A stretch of 64,000 bases of DNA, taken from assembly GCF_011752935.1 (NCBI RefSeq), contig NZ_VWWO01000001.1, positions 1,426,001 to 1,490,000 on the forward strand. The letters run 5' to 3'. This stretch comes from Chitinophaga sp. Cy-1792 (GTDB taxonomy: Bacteria > Bacteroidota > Bacteroidia > Chitinophagales > Chitinophagaceae). The position numbers were made by a program, and so were the translations under genes. Shown here one piece after another: positions 42,429 to 52,074 of the stretch. Below the pieces are notes generated by a model. It worked only from the letters and a program-made list of their open reading frames with translations, did not search any database and was not told the origin of the DNA. The stretch's first letter is position 1, and each line of letters opens with the position of its first letter.

Positions 42429-44801
42429 ATGCTCCGCAATTATTTTAAAGTAGCTATCCGTAATCTCTTAAAGAACAAACCATACGCGATAATTAATATT
42501 GTCGGGTTAACGTCTGGTATCGTCACGGTGCTGCTCATCGGCCTGTGGATAAACGATGAATGGCAATTCAACAAACAATTCGCTAACTATAAACAGGTGG
42601 CACAGGTTTACCAGCAAACCACTGCCAACGGAAATATCGGCGTAGGTAATAATATGCCCTTCCCGGTAGCGCCTACGCTACGCAGTGATTTCGGTGACTA
42701 CTTCAAACAGGTTGCCCTCTGTACCTGGGTGCAAACAGTGGTATTGTCCAAAGACAAAAAGAACCTCAGTGCCAATGGCATCTATGCGGAACAAGGCCTC
42801 CCGGATATGTTGCAGCTGGCCGTTTCCGGTAATAAACAATTATCAGACCCCAACAGTATTTTATTGTCTGCCTCCCAGGCTAAAGCCTGTTTTGGTAATG
42901 AAAATCCTATTAATAAAACCTTAATAACCGATGGCGGCAGATCGGTTACCGTTGCAGGTACCTATCCGGATTTTCCGGTCAACAGCGAGTTTGGAATGGT
43001 GAAGTTTATCATGCCCTGGCAGCGATATGCCAACATGCAACATCTGGCGGAAAGAGAAAATCCATGGCGTTCAAATTCTTACCGGGTATTCGTCCAGATA
43101 GCCGACAACACTACCATGGACAAGGTTTCCCAGGTAATTAAAGATGTTAAACTGAATCATATCCACGCTGATGAAAAGACTTTTCAACCGCAGCTCTTCC
43201 TGCATCCCATGGCCAGGTGGCATCTATACAGCAAATTTACCAATGGTGTAAACAGTGGTGGCCCTATCCAGTATTTATGGCTGTTAGGCGTGAGTGGCCT
43301 GTTTATCCTGTTGCTGGCCTGCATCAACTTTATGAACCTGAGCACAGCAAGATCAGAGAAGCGGGCAAAGGAAGTGGGTATCCGAAAAGCAATCGGGTCC
43401 CGGCGTGCACAGCTGGCAGTACAGTTTTTTACGGAGTCGCTGATCATGAGTATGCTGGCGATGGTAATCTCTATTCTCATTGTACAACAACTATTACCGC
43501 TTTTCAATACAATTACAGATAAAGCCATGCATATGCCCTGGAATAGTGCAGTATTCTGGGGAACCATCCTCCTTTTCTGCATGATGGTGGCGTTGATTGC
43601 TGGTAGCTATCCAGCTTTCTATCTCTCTTCTTTCCGGCCGGTAAAGGTGCTGAAAGGTACATTCCATGCTGCTAAGGGTGCATCGATGCCTCGCCGGATA
43701 TTGCTGGTTACACAGTTTACCGTTGCAATGGTGCTGCTGGTTGCTACCATGGTGGTATACAGGCAGGTGAAGCTGGGAACGGAAAGACCGGTAGGCTATG
43801 AACAGCATGGACTGATTATCATTCCGTCATACACAGCTGCTATTCATGATCACTTTGATGCCGTGAAGCAGCAACTGCTGGAATCCAATGCTGCATTGGA
43901 TATGGCTGAATCATGGAGTCCCGTTACCGCAGTATGGAATACAAATAGCGGATTTAAATGGGAAGGCCGGGATATGTCTGTAGCACTTGATTTTCCGAAT
44001 GAGCCGGTATCTTATGATTATGGCCATACTATCGGCTGGCAGTTTGTTGCAGGGAGAGACTTCTCACGGGATTTTGCCAGCGATTCGGCAGCTTTTGTGA
44101 TCAATGAAGCAGCAGCGAAATATATGGGCCTGAAAGCCCCTGTTGGTGCTAAAATAACCTGGGATGATGAACCCTATCATATTGTTGGTATCGTAAAAAA
44201 CGTAGTGGCAGAATCGCCGTATGAACCCGCGCGTCCTGCGTTTTATCATTTAAACAGTGGTCAGGGAACGAGAATGCTGGTCCGACTGAATCCCGCGATG
44301 GGTGTTAGTACCGCGCTGAAAAAAGTAGAATCGATTTACGCTGCCACTGCACCTGATGATCCATTCGATTATGCATTTGCAGACAACGATTATAACATGA
44401 AATTCGGGGCAGAAAACCGCTTCGCTAAACTGGTGGGTATCTTCTCCTGCCTGGCTGTTTTTATCAGCTGTATAGGCTTATTTGGAATGGCTTCTTACAT
44501 TGTTGAACAGCGCACCAAAGAGATAGGTGTCCGTAAGGTACTGGGGGCCAGTGTATTCAGCTTATGGCGTTTGTTATCGCGCGACTTTGTACGAATGATT
44601 CTCATCGCTATGCCAATGGCATTCGGACTGGCAGGATATTGTATGCATAACTGGTTGCAGAATTATAGCTACAGGGCAGGACTTGCCTGGTGGATATTTG
44701 CTTTGTCCGGACTGATTACACTGGTGCTGACCATTATCGTTGTTAGTGTACAGGCTGTAAAAGCGGCCACACAACAGCCATTGAAGAGTTTACAATCCTG
44801 A
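42429..44801 (+). CDS. MacB/FtsX-type ABC transporter permease
   Basis: This 790-residue permease has the layout common in Bacteroidota: MLRNYFKVAIRNLLKNKPYA opening, a first helix, a large periplasmic MacB-like domain, three helices with EKRAKEVGIRKAIGSRRAQL, a second periplasmic domain and a final helix group with EQRTKEIGVRKVLGA. It is a fused two-half FtsX permease, likely linked to export or to signalling by antimicrobial peptides or lipoproteins. A GTG at 42402 is in frame, but the ATG at 42429 gives the family's usual start. No ATPase gene is next to it. Confidence 0.92.
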   Translation: MLRNYFKVAIRNLLKNKPYAIINIVGLTSGIVTVLLIGLWINDEWQFNKQFANYKQVAQVYQQTTANGNIGVGNNMPFPVAPTLRSDFGDYFKQVALCTWVQTVVLSKDKKNLSANGIYAEQGLPDMLQLAVSGNKQLSDPNSILLSASQAKACFGNENPINKTLITDGGRSVTVAGTYPDFPVNSEFGMVKFIMPWQRYANMQHLAERENPWRSNSYRVFVQIADNTTMDKVSQVIKDVKLNHIHADEKTFQPQLFLHPMARWHLYSKFTNGVNSGGPIQYLWLLGVSGLFILLLACINFMNLSTARSEKRAKEVGIRKAIGSRRAQLAVQFFTESLIMSMLAMVISILIVQQLLPLFNTITDKAMHMPWNSAVFWGTILLFCMMVALIAGSYPAFYLSSFRPVKVLKGTFHAAKGASMPRRILLVTQFTVAMVLLVATMVVYRQVKLGTERPVGYEQHGLIIIPSYTAAIHDHFDAVKQQLLESNAALDMAESWSPVTAVWNTNSGFKWEGRDMSVALDFPNEPVSYDYGHTIGWQFVAGRDFSRDFASDSAAFVINEAAAKYMGLKAPVGAKITWDDEPYHIVGIVKNVVAESPYEPARPAFYHLNSGQGTRMLVRLNPAMGVSTALKKVESIYAATAPDDPFDYAFADNDYNMKFGAENRFAKLVGIFSCLAVFISCIGLFGMASYIVEQRTKEIGVRKVLGASVFSLWRLLSRDFVRMILIAMPMAFGLAGYCMHNWLQNYSYRAGLAWWIFALSGLITLVLTIIVVSVQAVKAATQQPLKSLQS

Positions 44802-44890
44802 TAGGATCAGCGGTACCAGCAGGTGCCACTGACAATAGATTTATTGTGAGATGATTGATTTTGCCGGGATACACGGGGTTAGAGAGAAGG

Positions 44891-44946
44891 AACTGCAACT
44901 TCTGAAAATAGCCTGTTAAGAACGTTGATTTTCTAAAGTTGCAGTT
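44891..44946. terminator. Long hairpin between permease and nucleosidase genes
   Basis: AACTGCAACTTCTGAAAAT (44891-44909) pairs at 17 of 19 positions with 44928-44946. TTTGAATTTTT follows. It lies between convergent stops and may work both ways. Confidence 0.6.
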
Positions 44947-44966
44947 TGAATTTTTCTAGTATAGAA

Positions 44967-45581
44967 CTAACAATTTTCCCTTAATTCGTCTATCACTTTT
45001 TTGAGTGCTTCAGCAGCGAGATGAACCGCTTCAGACCAGTCTTCCGCTGCGGCGCCATCAGCTCCGTCAGAAATATATTTCAGGCAGAGGAAAGGAATGT
45101 TTTCCTGTTGCGCTATCCAGGCCAGTGGCCAGGCTTCCATGTCAATAACATTATACTCATCTGTGGTATGACCAACTTCAAAGTTATCACCTGTACCGCA
45201 GATGCCCTGAGGAAGGTGACCGGCGGTAATACCGTATTCCAGCACTACCGGAATGTTGGCCAGTGGTGTTTCATATTTGGCAAATCCGAGTGGAGTGACA
45301 TCCATATCACGCTGAATGAATCGTGTGCAGCATACTACTTCTCCACGATGGAAGGAATTACTTCCTGCGGAACCAAGATTTACGATTATACTGGGTTTGT
45401 TGTTTACAATTCTTTTAGTGAGATGATATCCGGCGTTTACTTTTCCGATACCTGCAAAGAGGGCGTCTACCTCGTCAAATTCTCCTTTTGCTTCTGATTC
45501 CAATGCAAAAACAAATAGTGGATTTTGTGCCAGCAGTTCGCGCAAACTGGCGGTAGCGATTTGTGTATTAGTTTCCTGCAT
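44967..45581 (-). CDS. MTA/SAH nucleosidase-like phosphorylase
   Basis: This 204-residue protein of the nucleoside phosphorylase superfamily has the family's FAGIGKVNAG, IVNLGSAGS, VIDMEAWPLA (base- and ribose-binding glutamate) and a late aspartate in KYISDGAD. These fit 5'-methylthioadenosine/S-adenosylhomocysteine nucleosidase-like enzymes, which remove adenine from the nucleoside. It is slightly shorter than typical MTAN. It lies downstream of the SDR gene on the same strand, 170 bases away, with hairpin element F between. Confidence 0.85.
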   Translation of the reverse strand: MQETNTQIATASLRELLAQNPLFVFALESEAKGEFDEVDALFAGIGKVNAGYHLTKRIVNNKPSIIVNLGSAGSNSFHRGEVVCCTRFIQRDMDVTPLGFAKYETPLANIPVVLEYGITAGHLPQGICGTGDNFEVGHTTDEYNVIDMEAWPLAWIAQQENIPFLCLKYISDGADGAAAEDWSEAVHLAAEALKKVIDELRENC

Positions 45582-45623
45582 AATGCTTTATGTTTCTCCT
45601 TTCTACTCAATAGTGGGGGCTTC

Positions 45624-45701
45624 GGGGGGATACGGCCCGCCAGTGGCGGGCCGTATCCCCCCGATCTATCCGTGGTGCCGAAGGCACCACGGATAGATCG
45701 G
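45624..45701 (+). repeat. Overlapping triloop hairpins, element F
   Basis: A perfect 18-bp stem with loop AGT (45624-45662) shares its last two bases with a perfect 19-bp stem with loop GAA (45661-45701). The architecture is that of element C with unrelated arm sequence. Confidence 0.88.
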
Positions 45702-45751
45702 GCCGGAATATTTGCGAAAGGGCAAAAAAAACTGCTTAATTCGAACGCAAG

Positions 45752-46540
45752 TTAATTGCCTTTCCGGGCAATAAAATAAAATAATGGGGGAAAATATCGT
45801 TTCATCCACAACAACACTTTTTCCATACGTGCAATGAGCACCAGCTTTTTCTTATTCCGCATGGCTTTCACAATCTTTCTGGCGCAGACATCCACGGGAA
45901 TGCCGTGTGCCTGGCCGGGGTCCATGGCGCCATAGGCGCTGCCGTCGCCGGTGATGGCGGAGTAGGTGATATCGGTGTGGATGCGGCCCGGACAGATGAT
46001 GGTGGTGGAGAGTCCGGGTATGGGTTGTTCGGTTTGCAATGTCTCGAAATAGCCTTGCAGTGCATGTTTGGCGGCATTGTAGCCGGAGCGCCAGGGATAT
46101 CCGAAGAGGCCTGCCATACTGCTGATGACAACGATTTGTCCCTGTTGCTGCGCCTTGAATTGTGGCAGCAATGCGGTTGTCAGCATCATGGGGCCGAAGA
46201 AGTTGACTTCCATTAACTTACGAATGGCTGCCGGGCTGGTATCGATCAGTTTGGAGCGTTGGGTAACGCCGGCGTTATTGATCAGTACGTCTATACGGCC
46301 ATAAATAGCGATGGCGCTGGCTGCGCCTTCCTGCACCTGCCTTTCATCCGTGATATCCATGGGGAGGACGTGGCAGTGGGGCGTAAGCGACAGGCATTGT
46401 GCCTGTACTTCCAGCAAGTGGGCTTCGTTTCGGGCAGAAAGGATGATACGTGCCTTTTCAGCGGCAAGCAGTAACGCCAGCTCCTTTCCAATGCCGGAGC
46501 TGGCGCCTGTGATTAATATAACTTTATCCTGGTATGTCAT
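45752..46540 (-). CDS. SDR family oxidoreductase
   Basis: This 262-residue short-chain dehydrogenase has ITGASSGIGKEL, NNAGV, a serine at SSMAGLFGYP and YNAAKHAL (YxxxK). The hydrophobic, basic C-terminus (LLWMKRYFPPLFYFIARKGN) suggests membrane contact, as in DHRS7-like enzymes. The start overlaps the stop of the DUF1080 gene by one base (TAATG), so translation is coupled. The substrate is unknown; lipid or steroid-like carbonyls are common for this branch. Confidence 0.88.
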   Translation of the reverse strand: MTYQDKVILITGASSGIGKELALLLAAEKARIILSARNEAHLLEVQAQCLSLTPHCHVLPMDITDERQVQEGAASAIAIYGRIDVLINNAGVTQRSKLIDTSPAAIRKLMEVNFFGPMMLTTALLPQFKAQQQGQIVVISSMAGLFGYPWRSGYNAAKHALQGYFETLQTEQPIPGLSTTIICPGRIHTDITYSAITGDGSAYGAMDPGQAHGIPVDVCARKIVKAMRNKKKLVLIARMEKVLLWMKRYFPPLFYFIARKGN

Positions 46541-47154
46541 TATGATTTCAATGGCACCAATTTAACGCTTTTCCATCTTACCTTAATGCCACCCCCTGCG
46601 TGGATCTGAAGGGCAATCTGGCCGTTTGCAGCGCCGATTTTCTGATCTTTCAGCTGGATCATTTCATGACCATTGAGCCAGGTAGTAACGTCGTCGCCCT
46701 GTACCCGTACTTTCATGGTATTCCATTCACCCATTTTCAGGTATTGTTCCTTTTCGGGTGCAGGTTTAATAAGCCATCCGCGGCCGTACGACTCATAGAT
46801 ACCGCCGGTATGCAGGTTGGGAGGTGCTACCTCTGCCTGCCAGCCGGTTACTTTGGTACCTTCGAAGGAAGAGTGAAAGAATACGCCGCTGTTGCCATCG
46901 GCTTCCTGCTTGAATACTACTGTCAGTTCAAAATTTTTGTAATCCTTATCGGTTCCCAGGTAGCCGTATTCTTTGTCGGGGCCGGATTCGCAGATAAGTT
47001 CACCATTGTCCACATACCATTTTTCAGTACCATAGATTTTCCAGCCGTCGAGATTTTTACCATTGAAGAGAGATACGGCCTTTTGGGCGAAAGTTTGGCT
47101 GGAACCCAGGAGGATGCAGGCTCCCAGGATGAATTTAAACATGGATTTCTTCAT
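46540..47154 (-). CDS. Single-domain DUF1080 protein
   Basis: This exported protein of about 204 residues has one DUF1080 domain (AVSLFNGKNLDGWKIYGTEK to the GGIKVRWKSVKLVPL end). The in-frame ATG at 47223 would place 23 residues before the signal peptide and lies beyond the rny terminator, so the ATG at 47154 (MKKSMFKFILGACILLGSS) is chosen. The fold is a concanavalin-like sandwich related to 3-keto-glycoside hydrolases. The stop overlaps the SDR start. Confidence 0.88.
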   Translation of the reverse strand: MKKSMFKFILGACILLGSSQTFAQKAVSLFNGKNLDGWKIYGTEKWYVDNGELICESGPDKEYGYLGTDKDYKNFELTVVFKQEADGNSGVFFHSSFEGTKVTGWQAEVAPPNLHTGGIYESYGRGWLIKPAPEKEQYLKMGEWNTMKVRVQGDDVTTWLNGHEMIQLKDQKIGAANGQIALQIHAGGGIKVRWKSVKLVPLKS

Positions 47155-47186
47155 AACGTCAAGTGAGCGTTTAGAGTTTCTGGAAT

Positions 47187-47221
47187 AAAAAAAGAGACCT
47201 TCAGCAAATGCCGAAGGTCTC
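47187..47221 (-). terminator. Terminator of rny
   Basis: A 9-bp stem, GAGACCTTC with GAAGGTCTC, is followed on the minus strand by a run of seven T (47187-47193). Confidence 0.85.
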
Positions 47222-47264
47222 AATATAATCTCTAAAAACTTATTTTCTAAATTTCTTACATGAA

Positions 47265-48824
47265 CTATCTCGCCACGTTCACCGCTCTTTTTTCGCGGAT
47301 AACGGTTACTTTGATCTGGCCAGGATACTGCATTTCTGTTTGTATTTTATTGGCGATTTCAAAGGAGAGGCGGTCAGCATCGTTGTCGGTTACTTTTTCA
47401 CTTTCAACGATTACGCGCAGTTCACGGCCTGCCTGGATAGCATAAGCTTTTTCCACGCCATCGTGAGAGAGGGCGAGGTTTTCCAGGTCTTTGATACGTT
47501 GCAGGTAGCTCTGCATGATTTCGCGGCGTGCGCCTGGGCGTGCACCGGAGATAGCATCACATGCCTGAACGATAGGGGAAATAACGTATTGCATTTCCAT
47601 CTCATCGTGGTGCGCGCCGATAGCGTTCACAACGGCAGCATGTTCACCATATTTCTCAGCCAGTTTAGCACCTAACAGGGCGTGGCTCAGTTCTGTTTCT
47701 TCATCTGGCACTTTACCGATATCGTGGAGCAGACCGGCACGTTTCGCCAGTTTAGGGTTGAGGCCCAGTTCTGCAGCCATTACCGCACAAAGGTTAGCGG
47801 TTTCTTTAGAGTGCATGAGCAGGTTCTGACCATAGGAAGAGCGGAAACGCATCTTACCTACCAGACGAACGAGTTCTTTATGTAAACCATGGATACCCAG
47901 TTCGATAACGGTTCTTTCACCGATATCCATTACCTGTTCTTCCAGTTGTTTCTTGGTTTTTTCAACTACTTCCTCGATACGAGCAGGGTGAATACGGCCG
48001 TCCTGAACGAGGCGTTGCAGCGACAGACGGGCAATTTCACGACGCAGTGGGTCGAAGGAAGAAAGTACGATTGCTTCAGGGGTATCATCTACGATCAGGT
48101 CAACACCGGTAGCAGCTTCGATCGCACGGATGTTACGACCTTCACGACCGATGATCTGGCCTTTGATCTCATCACTTTCGAGGGTGAATACAGTGATGGT
48201 ATTTTCGATAGTCTGTTCGGCAGCGGTACGCTGGATAGACTGGATGATAATCTTTTTGGCTTCTTTGTTAGCCTTTGTTTTGGCATCTTCGATGATTTCC
48301 TGAATATGAGCCAGTGCTTGTGAGCGGGCTTCTTCTTTCAGGCTTTCTACCAGCTGATGTTTAGCTTCTTCAGCGGTGAGGCCGGCTACTTTTTCAAGGC
48401 GACGGATATGTTCTTCCTGGTGTTTTTCCAGTTCCGTGCGTTTAACGGTAACCAGTTCCATCTGGCGGTTCAGGCCATCTTTAATAGCATCATTCTCATT
48501 GATTTGTTTCTGAATGTGCTCATTTTTCTGATTGAGGCTTTGTTCTTTTTGCTTGATCCTGTTTTCTGATTCCAGGATTTTCTGGTTACGCTGCAGCACT
48601 TCCTTTTCGTGCTCACTCTTCATCTGCAGGTATTTCTCCTTGGCTTCCAGCAGTTTGTCTTTCTTAATGTTTTCACCGGTGGTCTCAGCATCTCCGATGA
48701 TTTTTTTAGCCTGCTGTTCAGCGTCGTCGATTTTTTGTTGCGTATTTTTTGCAAAAATCACTTTACCTAGCCCAATCCCTATTATTATAGCTGCTATTGC
48801 TGTTATTATAGTTGTAACATCCAT
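47265..48824 (-). CDS. rny: Ribonuclease Y
   Basis: This 519-residue endoribonuclease starts mRNA decay at the membrane. In order it has an N-terminal membrane helix ([20 protein letters not shown]), a long coiled coil (about 30-200), a KH domain ([20 protein letters not shown]) and an HD domain ([16 protein letters not shown] ... [10 protein letters not shown]) with the metal-binding histidine-aspartate pair, ending in [18 protein letters not shown]. It lies downstream of zapA with a 170-bp gap, which probably holds its own promoter and a small GCAACT/AGTTGC leader hairpin. Confidence 0.96.
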   Translation of the reverse strand: MDVTTIITAIAAIIIGIGLGKVIFAKNTQQKIDDAEQQAKKIIGDAETTGENIKKDKLLEAKEKYLQMKSEHEKEVLQRNQKILESENRIKQKEQSLNQKNEHIQKQINENDAIKDGLNRQMELVTVKRTELEKHQEEHIRRLEKVAGLTAEEAKHQLVESLKEEARSQALAHIQEIIEDAKTKANKEAKKIIIQSIQRTAAEQTIENTITVFTLESDEIKGQIIGREGRNIRAIEAATGVDLIVDDTPEAIVLSSFDPLRREIARLSLQRLVQDGRIHPARIEEVVEKTKKQLEEQVMDIGERTVIELGIHGLHKELVRLVGKMRFRSSYGQNLLMHSKETANLCAVMAAELGLNPKLAKRAGLLHDIGKVPDEETELSHALLGAKLAEKYGEHAAVVNAIGAHHDEMEMQYVISPIVQACDAISGARPGARREIMQSYLQRIKDLENLALSHDGVEKAYAIQAGRELRVIVESEKVTDNDADRLSFEIANKIQTEMQYPGQIKVTVIREKRAVNVAR

Positions 48825-48994
48825 ATGAATTCTTTAAACTTGATTTATGTAGAATCCTCTTACCCAGGCAACTGATAAAAAGTTGCAGGGGCGAGAACTG
48901 ACCCGCGAAAATACAAAAAAATAGGAGTAAAAGCGTGTTTAATACGTGATTATTAGCTGCTTAGCTAATGTGTTGCTTAGCAAGGCCTAACGTG

Positions 48995-49288
48995 TTAACC
49001 GAGCGCCTGGTTGATAAGTTCTTCGAGCTTTTCGAGCTTTTCCTGTAAAAATGGGGCGGTATTGGCCTGTGCCTTGCCTCCGCTCGTTACGGGGTGAGTT
49101 GCATACATGATGAGGGCCATAGCGATATAATCCTGGAGATCTTTTCCTGCGTAAGCGGCTTTAAAATCAACAATTTTCTCATTCACTTCTTTCATAATGC
49201 GACGTACTTCCTCTTCTTCTTCCGGTTTTATTTTGATACGGTAAGAACGGTCTGCCACAATTATATTAATCGGAATGAGCTGTTCCAT
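48995..49288 (-). CDS. zapA: Cell division protein ZapA
   Basis: This 97-residue protein has the ZapA pattern: INIIVADRSYRIKIKPEEEE followed by a helix (VRRIMKEVNEKIVDFKAAYA) and a C-terminal coiled coil. ZapA bundles FtsZ filaments in the division ring. It follows the 102-aa coiled-coil gene by 33 bases, within a pheT-coiled coil-zapA operon. Confidence 0.9.
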   Translation of the reverse strand: MEQLIPINIIVADRSYRIKIKPEEEEEVRRIMKEVNEKIVDFKAAYAGKDLQDYIAMALIMYATHPVTSGGKAQANTAPFLQEKLEKLEELINQALG

Positions 49289-49321
49289 GGATATTTATTT
49301 ATATCTGGTCTGGTAACATTA

Positions 49322-49630
49322 TCATGCATTCAATAAGGCAATACAGCGGTCAATTTCCTTGATATAATCATTGATTTTGCCCTTGATTTCCTTACGGAAC
49401 GCCTCATCATCTTCTGCCAGCGAATGCGTGCCCTGGGTGGTAGCTGCAATTTTAACCATTTGCAGTTTCTCTTCCAGGCCCTGTATCATTCCCTGTTGCT
49501 CTTGTATTTGCTGCTGTCTGGTATTGAGTTCCTCTCGCAACGACACATTTTCGGCCTGCACCTGCTGCATTTTTTTTAGCAGCAGATGCAGTTTCTCTTC
49601 AATGCGTTGTATGTATTGCTCGAGAACCAT
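49322..49630 (-). CDS. Coiled-coil protein between pheT and zapA
   Basis: This 102-residue protein is almost wholly helical, with a heptad coiled coil from about residue 5 to 60 (QRIEEKLHLLLKKMQQVQAE), a linker and a second helix (EIKGKINDYIKEIDRCIALL). Its place 14 bases after pheT and 33 bases before zapA suggests a division-related partner of ZapA, in the style of ZapB, but there is no clear family match. The conserved setting makes it a real gene. Confidence 0.78.
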   Translation of the reverse strand: MVLEQYIQRIEEKLHLLLKKMQQVQAENVSLREELNTRQQQIQEQQGMIQGLEEKLQMVKIAATTQGTHSLAEDDEAFRKEIKGKINDYIKEIDRCIALLNA

Positions 49631-49644
49631 TTATTACTTCTAAA

Positions 49645-52074
49645 TTATTTTCTTATTTCAGCCTGTAACTGTGTCTGGAAGTTTTTCACCAGTTTATCCA
49701 TCACGCTGTCAATTTCTTTGTCGGTGAGGGTTTTCTGGGCATCCAGGAAGGTGAAGCTAACGGCGTAAGATTTCTTGTTTGCCCCCAACTTTTCGCTCTC
49801 GAACACGTCGAACAGATTTATTTCCTGTAACAGCGGTGATTTTACTGCTTTTGCTGCAGATTCTACAGCGGCAAACTTCACCTGCCTGTCCAGCACTAAT
49901 GCCAGGTCGCGGCGTACTGCCGGGAAACGTGGTATTTCTTTGTAAAAGTTATCACTTTTTTGCAAGAGTCCCAGCATTTTATCCCAGTTAAAATCTGCAA
50001 ACCATACCGCCTGCCTGATATCAAACTGTTTCAACTTCGCTGCCGGCACTCCGCCAAGAGTTACAACTACTTGATTCTTAACCTTTATCTCCCATGAAGG
50101 GTTCAGGCTGCTTTCGCTTTCCTGCCATACCAGATTTTTATAACCCAGCTGGTTCAGAATATTAATAACATAACCTTTCAGGAAGTAAAAATCAACCGGA
50201 CGGGATTTATGCATCCATGTTTCGGTCGTTTGCGCTCCGGTAAGATACATACACAGGTGATTGTTTTCCAGGTATTTACCTACTTCTTTCGCAAAATATG
50301 TTTTACCAAACTCGAAGAATAACAGGTTTTCATTCTTACGGTTCAGATTGTATCCAATAGCCTCCAGTCCGGATTCCAGCATAGAAGGACGCATGATATC
50401 CAGTTCTACGGTCAGACTGTTCATCATCTTCACCGCTGTTTCCAGTACTTCCGGTGTATAATATTTACTGTTGGTAATAGAGTTGGTAAAGATTTCATTG
50501 AAACCATTACCCGCCAGGTAATCAGCAATTTTCTCCTTTACCTTTTCTGCATCCGGTTGGGCAGATAATGCCGGAGAAATAGTTACCCTGGATGGGATCT
50601 CAATATTATCAAGCCCATCAATACGCATTACTTCTTCAACCAGATCTGCCGGCAGGCTGATATCAGGTTTGCTGAAAGGAACTGCAACACGCAGACTTTC
50701 AGACGTTTCCGCGATGATATCGAAGCCCAGGCTTACCAGGATGGTTTTGATCTTATCAGCGCCATAGTTGCTGCCGCTGAGTTTACGCACGTAAGCATAG
50801 GTGGTTTCCACCTCTGTCTTACGTTTTACGCTTGGATAAACATCCGTCACCGGAGAGGCGATCTGACCGCCGCCCAATTCACAGATGAGGGCTGCAGCGC
50901 GTTCCAGTGCAAAAATGGTATTGGAGATATCCACACCTTTCTCGAAACGGGTAGCTGCATCTGTGCGCAGGCCATGACGGAAGGAAGTGGTACGGATCAT
51001 GCCCGCATTGAAGAAGGCACTTTCCAGGAAAATACGGGTCGTGTTGTCGGTAACGCCGGAATGTTCACCACCGAATACACCGGCAATGCACATACCTTCG
51101 CCGGCGCCGTTGCAGATCATCAGGTCTGTGGCGTCCAGTTTTCTTTCTTTACCGTCGAGGGTAACGAAAGGCGTATCCTGTGGCAGTGTTTTAACCACTA
51201 CAGCCTGGCCTTTTACGGCATCCGCATCGAATGCATGCAAAGGCTGACCTGTTTCATGCAGTACGAAGTTGGTGATATCAACAATGTTGTTGATAGATCT
51301 TACCCCGATAGCTTCCAGGTGGTTTTTCAGCCATTCAGGAGAAGGGCCTACTTTCACGTTGGTGATGCTGATACCGGAGTAGCGCGGGCATCCATCGGTA
51401 TTTTCGATGGTAACGCTGATTGGCAGCGGTTCGCCGCTGGCTGCAGGTAAGGTAAATGCCGGCAGCTGTACTTTATATTTATGAGTATGTTCCAGGTTGT
51501 TGAGGAAAGCGCATACATCTTTGGCAACACCGATATGGCTCATGGCGTCCATACGGTTAGGTGTAAGGCCAATTTCGTAGATCCAGTCCTGCTGTGGTTT
51601 AAAGATCTCGCTGGCAGGCGTACCTGGTACCAGCGACGGGTCGAGCACCATGATACCGGCGTGGCTTTTGCCAAGTCCGATTTCATCTTCAGCACAGATC
51701 ATCCCTTCTGATTCTTCACCACGGATTTTTGCTTTTTTCATTGTCAGCGGTTCACCGCCAACAGGGTAGATGGTAGTACCGATGGTGGCTACTACTACTT
51801 TCTGTCCTACGGCCACATTTGGGGCGCCGCATACGATATGAAGCGGGGTTTCGCCACCGGTATTTACGGTGGTCAGTCGCAGTTTGTCTGCATTTGGGTG
51901 TTGTTCAGCTGTAAGTACCTCTCCAATCACAAGTCCGGCAAGACTCCCTTTTACAGCTTCAAATCGTTCGAGGCTTTCTACCTCCAGGCCTATACGTGTT
52001 AAAATGGTGGACAACTCCTCCGGCGTAGGCTTCACCGGTAAATAATCACATAGCCAGTTGTATGAAATCGTCAT
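49645..52074 (-). CDS. pheT: Phenylalanyl-tRNA synthetase beta subunit
   Basis: This 809-residue subunit of the alpha2beta2 enzyme charges tRNA-Phe. The domains in order are a tRNA-binding OB fold (about 40-150: LVIGEVLTAEQHPNADKLRL), B3/B4 editing domain (RYSGISITNVKVGPSPEWL; HETGQPLHAFDADAV), B5 (about 410-480), catalytic-like core (NGFNEIFTNSITNSKYY) and the ferredoxin-fold anticodon-binding domain at the end (IPRFPAVRRDLALVLDRQV). It heads an operon with the coiled-coil protein and zapA. The pheS gene is not in the window. Confidence 0.97.
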   Translation of the reverse strand: MTISYNWLCDYLPVKPTPEELSTILTRIGLEVESLERFEAVKGSLAGLVIGEVLTAEQHPNADKLRLTTVNTGGETPLHIVCGAPNVAVGQKVVVATIGTTIYPVGGEPLTMKKAKIRGEESEGMICAEDEIGLGKSHAGIMVLDPSLVPGTPASEIFKPQQDWIYEIGLTPNRMDAMSHIGVAKDVCAFLNNLEHTHKYKVQLPAFTLPAASGEPLPISVTIENTDGCPRYSGISITNVKVGPSPEWLKNHLEAIGVRSINNIVDITNFVLHETGQPLHAFDADAVKGQAVVVKTLPQDTPFVTLDGKERKLDATDLMICNGAGEGMCIAGVFGGEHSGVTDNTTRIFLESAFFNAGMIRTTSFRHGLRTDAATRFEKGVDISNTIFALERAAALICELGGGQIASPVTDVYPSVKRKTEVETTYAYVRKLSGSNYGADKIKTILVSLGFDIIAETSESLRVAVPFSKPDISLPADLVEEVMRIDGLDNIEIPSRVTISPALSAQPDAEKVKEKIADYLAGNGFNEIFTNSITNSKYYTPEVLETAVKMMNSLTVELDIMRPSMLESGLEAIGYNLNRKNENLLFFEFGKTYFAKEVGKYLENNHLCMYLTGAQTTETWMHKSRPVDFYFLKGYVINILNQLGYKNLVWQESESSLNPSWEIKVKNQVVVTLGGVPAAKLKQFDIRQAVWFADFNWDKMLGLLQKSDNFYKEIPRFPAVRRDLALVLDRQVKFAAVESAAKAVKSPLLQEINLFDVFESEKLGANKKSYAVSFTFLDAQKTLTDKEIDSVMDKLVKNFQTQLQAEIRK

